DNA of 64,000 nt from Sphingopyxis sp. YR583 (GTDB lineage Bacteria; Pseudomonadota; Alphaproteobacteria; Sphingomonadales; Sphingomonadaceae), in assembly GCF_900108295.1 (NCBI RefSeq), contig NZ_FNWK01000001.1, positions 2,229,001-2,293,000 of the forward strand, in the 5' to 3' direction. Made by a program: the position numbers and the translations under genes. Within the stretch, counting starts at the first letter, position 1, and each line of letters opens with the position of its first letter. Below, piece after piece: positions 40,842 to 49,207 of the stretch. The notes under the pieces were generated by a model. It was not told the DNA's origin, searched no databases, and worked only from the letters and a program-made list of their open reading frames with translations.

Positions 40842-41735
40842 ATGGCCACGCAGCTGAACACCCCCGACCTGTTCGAGACCGCGCGATCGCTCGGCGTGTC
40901 GATTTCGCCCTCGACCCCGACGATCGGCGCGGAGATCGGCGGGCTCGATCTAGACCGCTCGCTGTCGTCCGCAGAGGCCGATTTTCTGCGTACGGCGTGG
41001 CTGCGTTTCAAGGTCGTCTTCTTCCGCGATCAGGACATCAGCCACGAAAGCCATGTCCGGCTGGGCGAGCTGTTCGGCGATCTCGAAGGTCATCCGGTGA
41101 TTCCGTCGGTCGAGGGCTATCCCGAGATTCTGAAGATCGAAGGCGTCGAGGGCGTACAGCTGACCGCCGAGACGCTCGCGCCGTTTCAGGCGTATAATAA
41201 ATGGCACACCGACGTGACCTTTCGCGAACGGCCGTCGATCGCGTCGGTCCTGCGCGCGCGGCACCTGCCGCCGCTGGGCGGCGATACGATGTGGGCCGAC
41301 ACCGTCGCCGCCTATGCGGGGCTGCCGCAGCCGGTGAAGGACCGCATCGAAGGGCTCGAGGCCGAGCATGACATCGTGCGCAGCTTCGGCGGCCGCGTGA
41401 CCGAGGAGAAAAAGGCGCAACTCGCGCGCGACTTTCCCCCGGTACGCCATCCGGTAGTGCGCTCGCACCCTGAAACAGGCGAGAAGATCCTCTACGTCAA
41501 TTACACCTTCACCAGTCGCATCGTCGGGGTGAGCGAAGAGGAGAGTGACAGCCTGCTCCGCCTGCTCTTCGACCGGATCAAGGTGCCCGAGTATCAGGTC
41601 CGCTTCCGCTGGACCCCGAACGCGATCGGCATCTGGGACAATCGGTCGACCCAACATTATGCCGTCGGCGATTACTGGCCCGAATATCGCGCACTCGAAC
41701 GTGTCACCGTGTCGGGCGATGTGGTAACCCGATGA
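40842..41735 (+). CDS. TauD/AtsK-type Fe(II)/2-oxoglutarate dioxygenase, second copy
   Basis: 297 residues from ATG 40842 (AAAGGATC upstream). The facial triad is His122-x-Asp124 (KWHTDVTF) and His272 (STQHYAVGDYW). It is a divergent paralogue of the enzyme at 37994, not a recent duplicate. It probably oxygenates a different alkylsulfate, sulfonate or related acid, feeding sulfite or sulfate to assimilation. It has its own promoter-like element and overlaps the next gene by 4 bp (ATGA), so the two form a separate transcription unit. Confidence 0.92.
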   Translation: MATQLNTPDLFETARSLGVSISPSTPTIGAEIGGLDLDRSLSSAEADFLRTAWLRFKVVFFRDQDISHESHVRLGELFGDLEGHPVIPSVEGYPEILKIEGVEGVQLTAETLAPFQAYNKWHTDVTFRERPSIASVLRARHLPPLGGDTMWADTVAAYAGLPQPVKDRIEGLEAEHDIVRSFGGRVTEEKKAQLARDFPPVRHPVVRSHPETGEKILYVNYTFTSRIVGVSEEESDSLLRLLFDRIKVPEYQVRFRWTPNAIGIWDNRSTQHYAVGDYWPEYRALERVTVSGDVVTR

Positions 41736-43135
41736 GGATGATCGAAGCCCAGGTTCATTCTCCGCGCCCGCGCTTTCGCACCGCGACCCGCGTGGCGATC
41801 GTCGGTGCGGGTTTCTCGGGAACCTTGCTCGCGATCAATCTGCTCGAGCAGCCCGACGTAGAGGTTTTACTGATCGAACGCGACCGGCACCGGATGGGCG
41901 CCGGGGTTGCGTACAGCAGCACCGAAACCTCGCACCTGCTCAATGTTCGCGCGGGCAATATGAGCGCCTTTGCCGACCGGCCCGATCATTTCTGTGAATG
42001 GGTTGCGGCGCGGGGGCTCGGCTGCGAGGCGGCGTTTGTGACGCGCGCGACCTATGGCCGTTATCTGCGCGAGACGCTCGGTCAGGCGATGGAGAAATAT
42101 GGCCGGCGGCTGAAGCTCGTCGACGACGAAGTGCTCGATATCGAGGAAAAGCGCGGACAGGTTACGCTCGGGCTCGTCAACGGCGGCTTGATCGAAGCCG
42201 ACCGCGCGGTGCTTGCGATCGGCAATCTGCCGCCGCACGATCCGCCCGCAATCGAGGGCGCACATCTGCCGTCGCATCGCTATATCGGCGATCCGTGGGC
42301 GAGCGCGTTCGAGGACGGGCTCGACAAGCAGGCGCCGGTGCTCGTCGTCGGCACCGGGCTGACTGCGGTCGACGTGATCCTGCGGCTCGCCGCGCAGGGT
42401 CACGAAGGGCCAATCACCGCGCTGTCGCGCCGCGGGCTGCGGCCGCATCGCCACATTGACGGGTTGCCGCGCCCCAAGCCGGTGCTCGCCAAACCTGCGC
42501 CGGAACTCTCGGAACTCGTGCGCTGGGCGCGGGACGAGGCGCAGGATCGCGACTGGCGGCTTGTCGTCGATTCGATCCGTCCGATCACCCAGATGATGTG
42601 GTCGGCCGCCGATGCCGACAAGCGTGCGCGCTTCCTGCGCCATTTGCGTCCCTTCTGGGACGTCCATCGGCACCGGCTCGCCCCCGAGGTTGCCGGCCGG
42701 ATCGATGCCCTGATCGCTTCGGGGCGGTTACATTTCCGTGCGGGCAAGATCGCAAGTGTTGCGGTCGAACCCGATGCGCTTGCGGTGTCGTGGCTGCCGC
42801 GCGGCGAAACGGAATTGGTAACTACCCGCGCCGTGCGAATGATCAATTGCACCGGACCGCAAGGCGACCTGCTGCGTTCGTCCGATCCGCTGGTCAAGCG
42901 CCTACTCGGTGCGCGGCGCATCCGTCCCGATACGCTGCGCCTCGGGCTCGATATCGATCGCGACGGGCATGTCGTCGATGCGTCGGGAAAGTCGTCCGAA
43001 CATATTCTGGCGATCGGCCCGATGACGCGCGGCGATCTGTGGGAAGTCGTTGCGGTTCCCGATATCCGCAGCCAGGTCAGCGCGCTAGCGCGCCGCCTCG
43101 TCAACGCGCACTGGACCGGCGGCGAAGGACTCTAG
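41732..43135 (+). CDS. FAD/NAD(P)-binding oxidoreductase, HscA-like family
   Basis: 467 residues. Its ATG overlaps the dioxygenase stop. The N-terminal Rossmann motif VAIVGAGFSGTLLAINLL is followed by a second nucleotide site (VLVVGTGLTAVDVILRL), LAIGNLPPH and the C-terminal EHILAIGPMTRGDLWEVVAVP. It belongs to the FAD-NAD(P)-binding family (PF13454-like) related to monooxygenases and amine-type dehydrogenases. Coupling to a TauD-like gene suggests a step in organosulfur catabolism or reductant supply, but the reaction is unknown. Confidence 0.85.
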   Translation: MRMIEAQVHSPRPRFRTATRVAIVGAGFSGTLLAINLLEQPDVEVLLIERDRHRMGAGVAYSSTETSHLLNVRAGNMSAFADRPDHFCEWVAARGLGCEAAFVTRATYGRYLRETLGQAMEKYGRRLKLVDDEVLDIEEKRGQVTLGLVNGGLIEADRAVLAIGNLPPHDPPAIEGAHLPSHRYIGDPWASAFEDGLDKQAPVLVVGTGLTAVDVILRLAAQGHEGPITALSRRGLRPHRHIDGLPRPKPVLAKPAPELSELVRWARDEAQDRDWRLVVDSIRPITQMMWSAADADKRARFLRHLRPFWDVHRHRLAPEVAGRIDALIASGRLHFRAGKIASVAVEPDALAVSWLPRGETELVTTRAVRMINCTGPQGDLLRSSDPLVKRLLGARRIRPDTLRLGLDIDRDGHVVDASGKSSEHILAIGPMTRGDLWEVVAVPDIRSQVSALARRLVNAHWTGGEGL

Positions 43136-43338
43136 GCGCCGACGCCAAAAAAACTTTCATGCCGTGCATCCGGCGACGTCCTTCATGCCGTCCAGACGAT
43201 GACCGGTCATTGCGCCGGTCCCGGCGGCGATAGCGCGCGGCGGCTGATCGGTCCTCCCCGGTGCGGACCATCCGCGCTTGCCCGGTATCGCCGCCTATGG
43301 TTTCACCAGCCCTGCGCGGTGTGAAGGAGTGAGAGAAT

Positions 43339-43935
43339 TTGGATCAGTTGATTGCCACCGTGGCCGCCGCCGCAGCCCCGCCACCCGCCGTCGTTCCGCA
43401 AGCGGTCGCCGCGGCGCCGGTGACGTTGCCGCCGCAGATGATCAATCCGGCGGACGTTGCGGCCTATATCGACCCGCGCGACATCGCCGCCTTTCTGCCG
43501 GCGCCTCCACCGACCACCGAGTTGGTCGCGATCAGCACCCACTTTTTCCATCTGATCGAAAATATCACGATGGTGGCGCTGTTCGTCGTCGGCTTTTTCC
43601 TCCTCGCGCGGCTGTTGCACGCGTGGATGCTCCATCGCTCGATCCGCCGTGCGCTCGAAGGCAAGTCGGACGCGGTCGGCCCGCTGATCGACAAGCTCAA
43701 CAAGCCCTATGAGCATATCGGAGTGCCGAGCGCGGACGCGCCGGGCGACGATCGGAACGCGCTGGTGCTGATCGCGATCGGCCTCGCGATGGCGGGGTTC
43801 GGATTGCTTCAGGGCCATGAGGAACTGATCCGCGTCGCGGTCGGTGCGGCCCTGTTCCCGGCTTTTGTCGGTGTCGCACTTCTTGTCCGTCGCCGCCTTG
43901 CGCGCGCCGATGCCGGGGAGCGCCCCGCTGCGTGA
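43339..43935 (+). CDS. membrane protein of unknown function (DUF6249-like)
   Basis: 198 residues starting at TTG 43339, nine bases after GAAGGAG; no ATG fits. A long Ala/Pro-rich N-terminal region is followed by a transmembrane helix (MVALFVVGFFLLARLLHAWM), a conserved cytosolic turn (LIDKLNKPYEHIG) and two more helices. It overlaps the following ECF sigma gene by 26 bp, so the three genes form one unit. It could belong to the signalling arm of the sigma factor (inference). Confidence 0.75.
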   Translation: MDQLIATVAAAAAPPPAVVPQAVAAAPVTLPPQMINPADVAAYIDPRDIAAFLPAPPPTTELVAISTHFFHLIENITMVALFVVGFFLLARLLHAWMLHRSIRRALEGKSDAVGPLIDKLNKPYEHIGVPSADAPGDDRNALVLIAIGLAMAGFGLLQGHEELIRVAVGAALFPAFVGVALLVRRRLARADAGERPAA

Positions 43936-44455
43936 TGAGGAAGATTGGGCCCTCAACCAGCGCGTTGCCGGGGGAGATCGCGCCGCTTTCCAGCTCCTCG
44001 TATTGCGTCACGAAGGGCGATTGCGTGCCTTTCTGTCCCGCACCGCAGGGTGCGACGCCGACGATCTGGCGCAGGAGGCCTTTGTTCGTGCCTGGCAGCG
44101 CGCGGGAGATTTTCGGGGGCAAGGGAGCTATGCGGCATGGGTCATGGGGATCGGCTGGCGGCTGTTCCTCGACCAGCGGCGCACCGCGCGGCGGCGCGAG
44201 GGACTTGCGGCGGGAGAGGAGGCCGCGACATCGACCGATCCGCGCTGGGCGAGCGATGCCGCGATCGACGCCGGCCGCCTGCTTGCTGCGCTGTCGCCGC
44301 AGGAGCGTGCCGCGCTCACCTTATGCTTCGGTCATGGCTGGTCGCATGGCGAGGCGGCCGAAATCATGGGGGTGCCATTGGGCACGCTCAAATCGCTCGT
44401 CTTGCGCGGGCGCGCAAAGGCGCAGAAGATGATCGACGAAGGAACGGAGGCATGA
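43910..44455 (+). CDS. ECF-type RNA polymerase sigma factor
   Basis: 181 residues. Region 2 is visible as DRAAFQLLVLRHEGRLRAFL, DADDLAQEAFVRAW and YAAWVMGIGWRLFLD. Region 4 is ALSPQERAALTLCF, then HGWSHGEAAEIMGVPLGTLK and SLVLRGRAKAQKM, a complete -35-binding HTH. Sigma regions 1 and 3 are absent, as in ECF members. It overlaps the upstream membrane protein by 26 bp and the downstream small membrane protein by 4 bp (ATGA), the usual operon of a sigma factor with its anti-sigma partner. The stimulus is unknown. Confidence 0.9.
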   Translation: MPGSAPLRDEEDWALNQRVAGGDRAAFQLLVLRHEGRLRAFLSRTAGCDADDLAQEAFVRAWQRAGDFRGQGSYAAWVMGIGWRLFLDQRRTARRREGLAAGEEAATSTDPRWASDAAIDAGRLLAALSPQERAALTLCFGHGWSHGEAAEIMGVPLGTLKSLVLRGRAKAQKMIDEGTEA

Positions 44456-44775
44456 CGACGCCGGGCCATCAGGATGTCGACGCGATGCTGGCTGCCATGC
44501 TGGCACCGCCCGAAGGGCCGGGCGACCGCGGTTTCGCGGCGGGGGTGTCGCGTGCGATCGATGCGCAGGCGGCCTATGCGCGCGCGCGTCGGCGCTTCTG
44601 GCGCAGCTTCGCCTTCGAGGCGCTTGCTGTGGGTGCGCTGCTCGCTGCGTTGTGGCTGCTGTCGTCGGCACCATCACTCGCGCCGCTGGCGGGAACGACG
44701 CATTGGGGGCTCGCGCCGCCTTTGCTCCTCGTCCTGCTATTGTGGTTCGGGACGCAACGCTGGCGCCAGGCCTAG
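44452..44775 (+). CDS. small membrane protein, probable anti-sigma partner
   Basis: 107 residues. A hydrophilic N-terminal half of about 45 residues (MTTPGHQDVDAMLAAML, FAAGVSRAIDAQAAYARA) precedes two transmembrane helices (FEALAVGALLAALWLLSS, GLAPPLLLVLLLWFG). It lacks the zinc-binding HxxxCxxC of ZAS anti-sigmas, and the cytosolic part is short, so the anti-sigma role rests on coupling to the ECF gene rather than on motif. Confidence 0.65.
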   Translation: MTTPGHQDVDAMLAAMLAPPEGPGDRGFAAGVSRAIDAQAAYARARRRFWRSFAFEALAVGALLAALWLLSSAPSLAPLAGTTHWGLAPPLLLVLLLWFGTQRWRQA

Positions 44776-44783
44776 CTGGCGCC
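44762..44783. terminator. hairpin between converging sigma and flotillin units
   Basis: Perfect 8-bp arms GGCGCCAG/CTGGCGCC with a 6-base loop overlap the stop of the small membrane protein, 15 bp from the flotillin stop. There is no U-tract. Confidence 0.45.
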
Positions 44784-44797
44784 GGCGCTACGCCCGA

Positions 44798-46513
44798 TCA
44801 GGCTTCTTCCTCGCTATCGTCGGCGTCCGCGACGACCGCGTTCTGACGTGGCTTGCGCCCGCGCGGCGTCTCCCGGATTGCGGGTTGCGCGATCGGCTCG
44901 ACCGCCGCGGCGCCCTTGACCAGCGCATCGAGCGATCCGCCGTCGAAACCAAGTTCCTTCATCAGGCTGTCGATCACCGGCGCCTGCGCGCGATAGGCGA
45001 GCGCCGCCGACACTGCGTTGCTGGCGAGGTTGCCGCTTTCGCCATTTGCGCCAGCGTTCGGGGCGCTGCCGCCGGTCTGGTTGATCCCGTCGACCTGGAT
45101 GATCTTGATCGAATCGATCGCTTCTATCGGCTTGGCGGCTTCGCGCACCACCTCTGGCAGCACCTTGAGCAGCGCCATTTTGGTCTGTAGCGAGATCTGG
45201 TTCGACGACAGCAGGTTCGCCGCCTCGTTGATCGCGCGCTGGCCCGCGGCCTCGACCTCGAAACGGATGCGCGCGGCTTCGGCGCGCAGCTTTTCGGCTT
45301 CGGACTCGCCCTCGGCTTCGAGCCGCAGCGCTGCGGCACGGTTCGCTGCGGCCTCTTTTTCTGCCTCGGCCTGTACCTTTACCGAAATCGCCTGCCGTTC
45401 GGCCTCCTTGGCCGCTTCGATCAATTCGATGCGCTTCGAACGTTCCGCGACTTCGGTTTCGCGTGCGGTAGCAACCTGTTCTTCGGCGGCGACAGCGACG
45501 GCGCGTGCCGCATCCGCTTCGCCGCGCGCCTGACTTTCCTCGCGGCTCTTGTTCTGGATCAGGATCTGCTGCTCCTGCCGCGCCAGTTCGATCGCCTGCT
45601 CCTGCGCGATGCGTGCTTCCTCGATCGCGCGGTCGGCCTCGATCTGCTTGGCATCGACCAGCTGCTTCGCTTGGATGCGCGCATTCTCGGCTTCCTGATT
45701 GCGCTGTGCCTGTTCGCGCGCGACCTCGGCCGCCTGCTCGGCGCGGCGAATTTCGATCTCGCGCTGCTGGCCGAGCTTCGCAAACTCGTTGTCGCGCGCG
45801 ATTTCGAAGCTGCGCTTGTCGGCTTCGAGATTCTTGGTCTCGATCTGGACGCGCGTGTCCTGCTCGATGTCGTTGCGCGCCTTTTTACGCAGTTCGATCT
45901 GCTCGGTCAGCTTGGTCAGGCCCTCGGCGTCGAACGCGTTGTTGGCGTTGAAATGTTCGATCGACGTCTGGTCGAGCCCAGTGAGCGACACCGATTCCAG
46001 CTCGAGCCCGTTCATCGACAGGTCGTTCGAGCTGACCTGCTGCACCTTCTGGACGAAGTCGGCGCGTTGTTCGTGAAGCTGGTTCATCGTCATGCCGGCC
46101 GCGACCGAACGCAGTGCGTCGACGAACTTGCCTTCGACCAGATCCTTCAGCGCTTCGGGGTTCATCGTGCGCAGGCCGAGCGTCTGGGCGGCCATCGCGA
46201 TCGACCCGGCATCGGGGCGGACGCGGACGTAGAATTCGGCCTTCACGTCGATGCGGAGGCGATCGAGCGTGATCAGCGCGTCGACATTCTTGCGCTCGAC
46301 GGCGAGCCGGACGGTGTTCATGTTCACCGGCATCGTTTCGTGGAGCACGGGCAGGACAAGCGCGCCGCCGTTCATGATCACGCGTTCGCCGCGAAATCCG
46401 GTGCGGACGAAGGCAATTTCCTTGGTCGCGCGATGATAAAGCCGCGTGACAATCAATCCCAATATCAGAAGCGCGGCAAGCCCGATGCCGGCGTAAATAG
46501 CAATTTCAATCAT
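44798..46513 (-). CDS. yqiK: flotillin-like SPFH protein, YqiK type
   Basis: 571 residues. An N-terminal transmembrane helix (IAIYAGIGLAALLILGLIVT) is followed by an SPFH/band-7 domain (about 30-190: AFVRTGFRGERVIMNGGALV, LRIDVKAEFYVRV), a long Glu/Ala/Arg coiled coil (about 220-450) and a Gly/Ser-rich C-terminus. Flotillins oligomerise on the cytosolic face of the membrane to organise microdomains. YqiK in E. coli is paired with YqiJ, the OB-fold membrane protein encoded just upstream here. The four-gene minus-strand operon TelA/XpaC/YqiJ-like/flotillin suggests an envelope-stress or phage-shock-like module. Confidence 0.92.
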   Translation of the reverse strand: MIEIAIYAGIGLAALLILGLIVTRLYHRATKEIAFVRTGFRGERVIMNGGALVLPVLHETMPVNMNTVRLAVERKNVDALITLDRLRIDVKAEFYVRVRPDAGSIAMAAQTLGLRTMNPEALKDLVEGKFVDALRSVAAGMTMNQLHEQRADFVQKVQQVSSNDLSMNGLELESVSLTGLDQTSIEHFNANNAFDAEGLTKLTEQIELRKKARNDIEQDTRVQIETKNLEADKRSFEIARDNEFAKLGQQREIEIRRAEQAAEVAREQAQRNQEAENARIQAKQLVDAKQIEADRAIEEARIAQEQAIELARQEQQILIQNKSREESQARGEADAARAVAVAAEEQVATARETEVAERSKRIELIEAAKEAERQAISVKVQAEAEKEAAANRAAALRLEAEGESEAEKLRAEAARIRFEVEAAGQRAINEAANLLSSNQISLQTKMALLKVLPEVVREAAKPIEAIDSIKIIQVDGINQTGGSAPNAGANGESGNLASNAVSAALAYRAQAPVIDSLMKELGFDGGSLDALVKGAAAVEPIAQPAIRETPRGRKPRQNAVVADADDSEEEA

Positions 46514-46575
46514 GACTCACCCGTTGCTGTCGATTCGCGCCTCCGTGATTGGAAGCCCCCGGATGGATATTAGGG

Positions 46576-47202
46576 TCAGTCGAGCCGGGGTAAATAGAAA
46601 TCGCCGCGGGTAAAGCCTTTGAATATATCGCCTTCGCGCTTTACGAGCAGCACGCTCTCACCGGTCTGGAAAACCTGATCGGCGCTGTCGGGTTCGACCA
46701 TGATCTGATGCGGCTGACCATGCGGATCGGTCACACGCGCGCGTGCGGGGTTGCCGACGCGGGCGGTTCCGATGCTGATCTCTGCATAGAGGCCGACCAG
46801 TTCGTCGCGTTCGATCGCGGTGGTTTCGAGCCCGGGCACGATGCGCGCGACGATGCGTGCCGCGCCGCCCGCCACTGGAAGCGCGGCGAGCGCGGTCAGC
46901 GGAACCATCAGCAGGTTCGTGCCGGGCCCGCCGGTCAGCGCCGTCATCAACTGCTGGAGTCCGAGTCCGAGTGCGCCGAACAGCGCAAGGAAGATCACCA
47001 GCCACATCAGGAACGGCACGCGGCCGATGCCGGCCCAGGCGAGCAGCGTATCGGCAAAACCGATATCGCCGTCGGTATCGCTGTGCATATCGGCATCGAT
47101 ATCGCCCGCGAGCCCGATCGCCTGCACGACGCCGATCAGCAGCATGAGCAGCAACGCCGAGCTGAAGACGATATTTTCGGGAGCGAGAAACTGGTCGAGC
47201 AT
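46576..47202 (-). CDS. YqiJ-like OB-fold membrane protein
   Basis: 208 residues. Helices (FSSALLLMLLIGVVQAIGLA, FLMWLVIFLALFGALGLGLQ, LLMVPLTALAALPVAGGAA) lead to a C-terminal OB-like domain (ETTAIERDELVGLYAEISIG, QPHQIMVEPDSADQ, VLLVKREGDIF), as in the NfeD/YqiJ class that partners flotillins. The acidic loop GDIDADMHSDTDGDIGFAD sits between helices 1 and 2. It starts one base inside the XpaC-like stop (TGATG) and is followed 62 bp later by flotillin. Confidence 0.87.
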   Translation of the reverse strand: MLDQFLAPENIVFSSALLLMLLIGVVQAIGLAGDIDADMHSDTDGDIGFADTLLAWAGIGRVPFLMWLVIFLALFGALGLGLQQLMTALTGGPGTNLLMVPLTALAALPVAGGAARIVARIVPGLETTAIERDELVGLYAEISIGTARVGNPARARVTDPHGQPHQIMVEPDSADQVFQTGESVLLVKREGDIFKGFTRGDFYLPRLD

Positions 47203-47921
47203 CAGGCTGCGTCTTCGCCCTCAAGTCCCTGATATTTGAGCTGAAGATAGCGTTCGCGCGTTGCCAGCTTGTCGAGCTCGCCCGCAGCGAGGCTGCGCGC
47301 GGCGTTGCCGATCTCGCTTTCGAGCATCTTCAATCCGCCGACCAGCGTTTCGTCGGGGGTGCGCCCGGCGTGCGCCTCGGTGCGCAGGCCCGCGGGGATG
47401 CGCTGATAGCCCGCGACCAGCTCGGGCAGATCCTCGCCGACGAGTTTGCGGATATTTGCGGCGGCTGGACTCGCGGCATCGAGCGTCTGGAGCTGCGGCG
47501 CGAGCAGGTCGAGCTGGACGCCGATGCCGTCGACGAGCTGGCGCGCGGGGGCGGGGAGGGCGGGACGCTGCGCCTCGAGCCAGATTTCGGTACGGCCCGC
47601 GAGCTGTTTCAAATCGGTTTTGGGCAGGTCGGCCTGACGCGGTTCGGGAAAGGGTGAGCGGCCGAACAGCACCGCAACCCCGATCACGAGGATGAATAGC
47701 GCGAGCAGGCCGGTGAAGCCGAGCGGCTGGATCAGGGCGCCGAACACTGCTGCGCCGATCAGTACGATGCCGCCTGCGATCAGCACGCGGCCCAGCTTTT
47801 TATAAAGATGCTGGCGGCGCAGCGCGACGCTCTTGGTGCCGATCGGCCGCCGCCGTTCGCGCGACCGTTCGATCGCCGATGCCGCCGACAGCCGGACCTT
47901 GTCGACTTCGCTCATGCTCAT
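47202..47921 (-). CDS. XpaC-like membrane protein
   Basis: 239 residues from ATG 47921 (47915 is an alternative). A basic N-terminus (IERSRERRRPIGTK) leads to two transmembrane segments (LGRVLIAGGIVLIGAAVFGA and GLLALFILVIGVAVLFG), then a helical domain (LAGRTEIWLEAQRPALPAPA, LETL-type repeats). The XpaC family ('5-bromo-4-chloroindolyl phosphate hydrolysis protein') is found beside telA in many bacteria, and telA lies directly upstream here. An enzymatic role for the family is doubtful; it probably helps TelA in envelope stress. Confidence 0.78.
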   Translation of the reverse strand: MSMSEVDKVRLSAASAIERSRERRRPIGTKSVALRRQHLYKKLGRVLIAGGIVLIGAAVFGALIQPLGFTGLLALFILVIGVAVLFGRSPFPEPRQADLPKTDLKQLAGRTEIWLEAQRPALPAPARQLVDGIGVQLDLLAPQLQTLDAASPAAANIRKLVGEDLPELVAGYQRIPAGLRTEAHAGRTPDETLVGGLKMLESEIGNAARSLAAGELDKLATRERYLQLKYQGLEGEDAA

Positions 47922-47928
47922 CTTCGCC

Positions 47929-49140
47929 TTAGCCTTCGAGCGCCGCGAGCGGACTGTCGGCGCCGCCGACGCTCGCCTGTGCCTGACTGGCACCCTCGGC
48001 GCGCGCGATATAACCCTTCGACTTCGCGACCTCGCCCTCAAGCGTGTTGACCGTCGTCTTCATGCTGTCGAGCGCCTTGAGCTTGAAGGTGTCTATCGCG
48101 TCCATCGTGTCATAGATATTCTGGAAGGCGCGCTGGAGCGTTTCCATCGGGATCGTGCTCGACGCCGCCTGTTCGTGGATGCGCGCGGTGTTGTCCTTCA
48201 GCATCTTCGACGTGCCGTCGATGATGTTCGCGGTCGTCGTGTTGAGCGCGGTGATCTGTTCGAGCACCAGCTTCTGGTTCGTCATCGCCTGCGCGACGGT
48301 GATCGCGGTCTTGAGCGCACCGACGGTCGTCGTGCTTGCGCGATCGACGCCCTTCACCAGCTCGACATTATTCTTTTTGACGAGGTCGAGCGCGAGATAG
48401 CCCTGCACCGTCACAGCCATTTGCGTGAGCAGATCCTGCGTCCGCTGGCGCGCGTAGAAGAGCGCATTCTCGCGCAGCACCTTCGCCTTGGCGGGGTCGA
48501 CGCCGTCGAGTTCGTTCGCCTTGGCTTCGAGTTTTTCGTCGAGCGTCTGGGCGATGTGGACCATCTGCTCCAGCTTGCCCATCGATTCCCACATCTTGCG
48601 GCGCTCGACGTCGATCGCCGCATTGTCCATCAACAGCTCGTCCTTGCCATTGGCAAGGGCGGTCAGGATGCCGCCGATATGCGTCTGGGCGCTGCGGTAT
48701 TGCGCGAAATAATTGTTGATCTTTCCGCCGAAGATCTTGTCGAGGAAACCGCGCTTCGAGATGAGCTTGCCGTTCGCCGACGGGTCGAGCCGTTCGACGG
48801 TGGTGCGCAGTTCGATCAGATTCTGGCCGATGTCGGTGTCGCGGTCCATCGCGCGGATCGGCCGGTCGAGGAAGCGGTTCGAATGGCTCGCCGCCTCCAG
48901 CATTTCCTTGCGGCCCATATTGGTGATCTGGTCGACTTTTTGTCCAAAGGCAGGCGAATTGACGTCCTGCGCGACAAGATCTTCGATGAAGCCGTCGACG
49001 CGTTCGCCGAGTTTTGATTTCTGGTCCGTCGATAGCGGGACGAGGCCTGCCGCCTTTTCGGGGGAAACCGACGGTACGGGGTCGGGCGGGGTCAGCTTCA
49101 GCTCGTCGGTCGCGGTTGCCGTCGCAGTCACTTCGCTCAT
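47929..49140 (-). CDS. telA: TelA toxic-anion resistance family protein
   Basis: 403 residues, soluble and almost wholly helical. Family blocks are visible: NMGRKEMLEAASHSNRFLDR, KISKRGFLDKIFGG-like GKLISKRGFLDKIFGGK, YARQRTQDLLTQMAVTVQGY and TNQKLVLEQITALNTTTANI. TelA proteins were named for tellurite resistance, but they are widespread in operons for envelope stress and antimicrobial-peptide tolerance. It is the first gene of the four-gene minus-strand operon ending in flotillin; only 7 bp separate it from the XpaC-like gene. Confidence 0.92.
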   Translation of the reverse strand: MSEVTATATATDELKLTPPDPVPSVSPEKAAGLVPLSTDQKSKLGERVDGFIEDLVAQDVNSPAFGQKVDQITNMGRKEMLEAASHSNRFLDRPIRAMDRDTDIGQNLIELRTTVERLDPSANGKLISKRGFLDKIFGGKINNYFAQYRSAQTHIGGILTALANGKDELLMDNAAIDVERRKMWESMGKLEQMVHIAQTLDEKLEAKANELDGVDPAKAKVLRENALFYARQRTQDLLTQMAVTVQGYLALDLVKKNNVELVKGVDRASTTTVGALKTAITVAQAMTNQKLVLEQITALNTTTANIIDGTSKMLKDNTARIHEQAASSTIPMETLQRAFQNIYDTMDAIDTFKLKALDSMKTTVNTLEGEVAKSKGYIARAEGASQAQASVGGADSPLAALEG

Positions 49141-49207
49141 TCGTCTTCCTTCCAGCCACCCAAGTCAGCCAATGGGCCCGCAAGCCAATATGGCATGCGG
49201 TCCTGTG

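Noticed and set aside
43136..43338. Possible small RNA or gene between the FAD gene and the TTG-start gene
   Set aside because: Only weak hairpins and no ORF with a ribosome site; nothing that can be supported.
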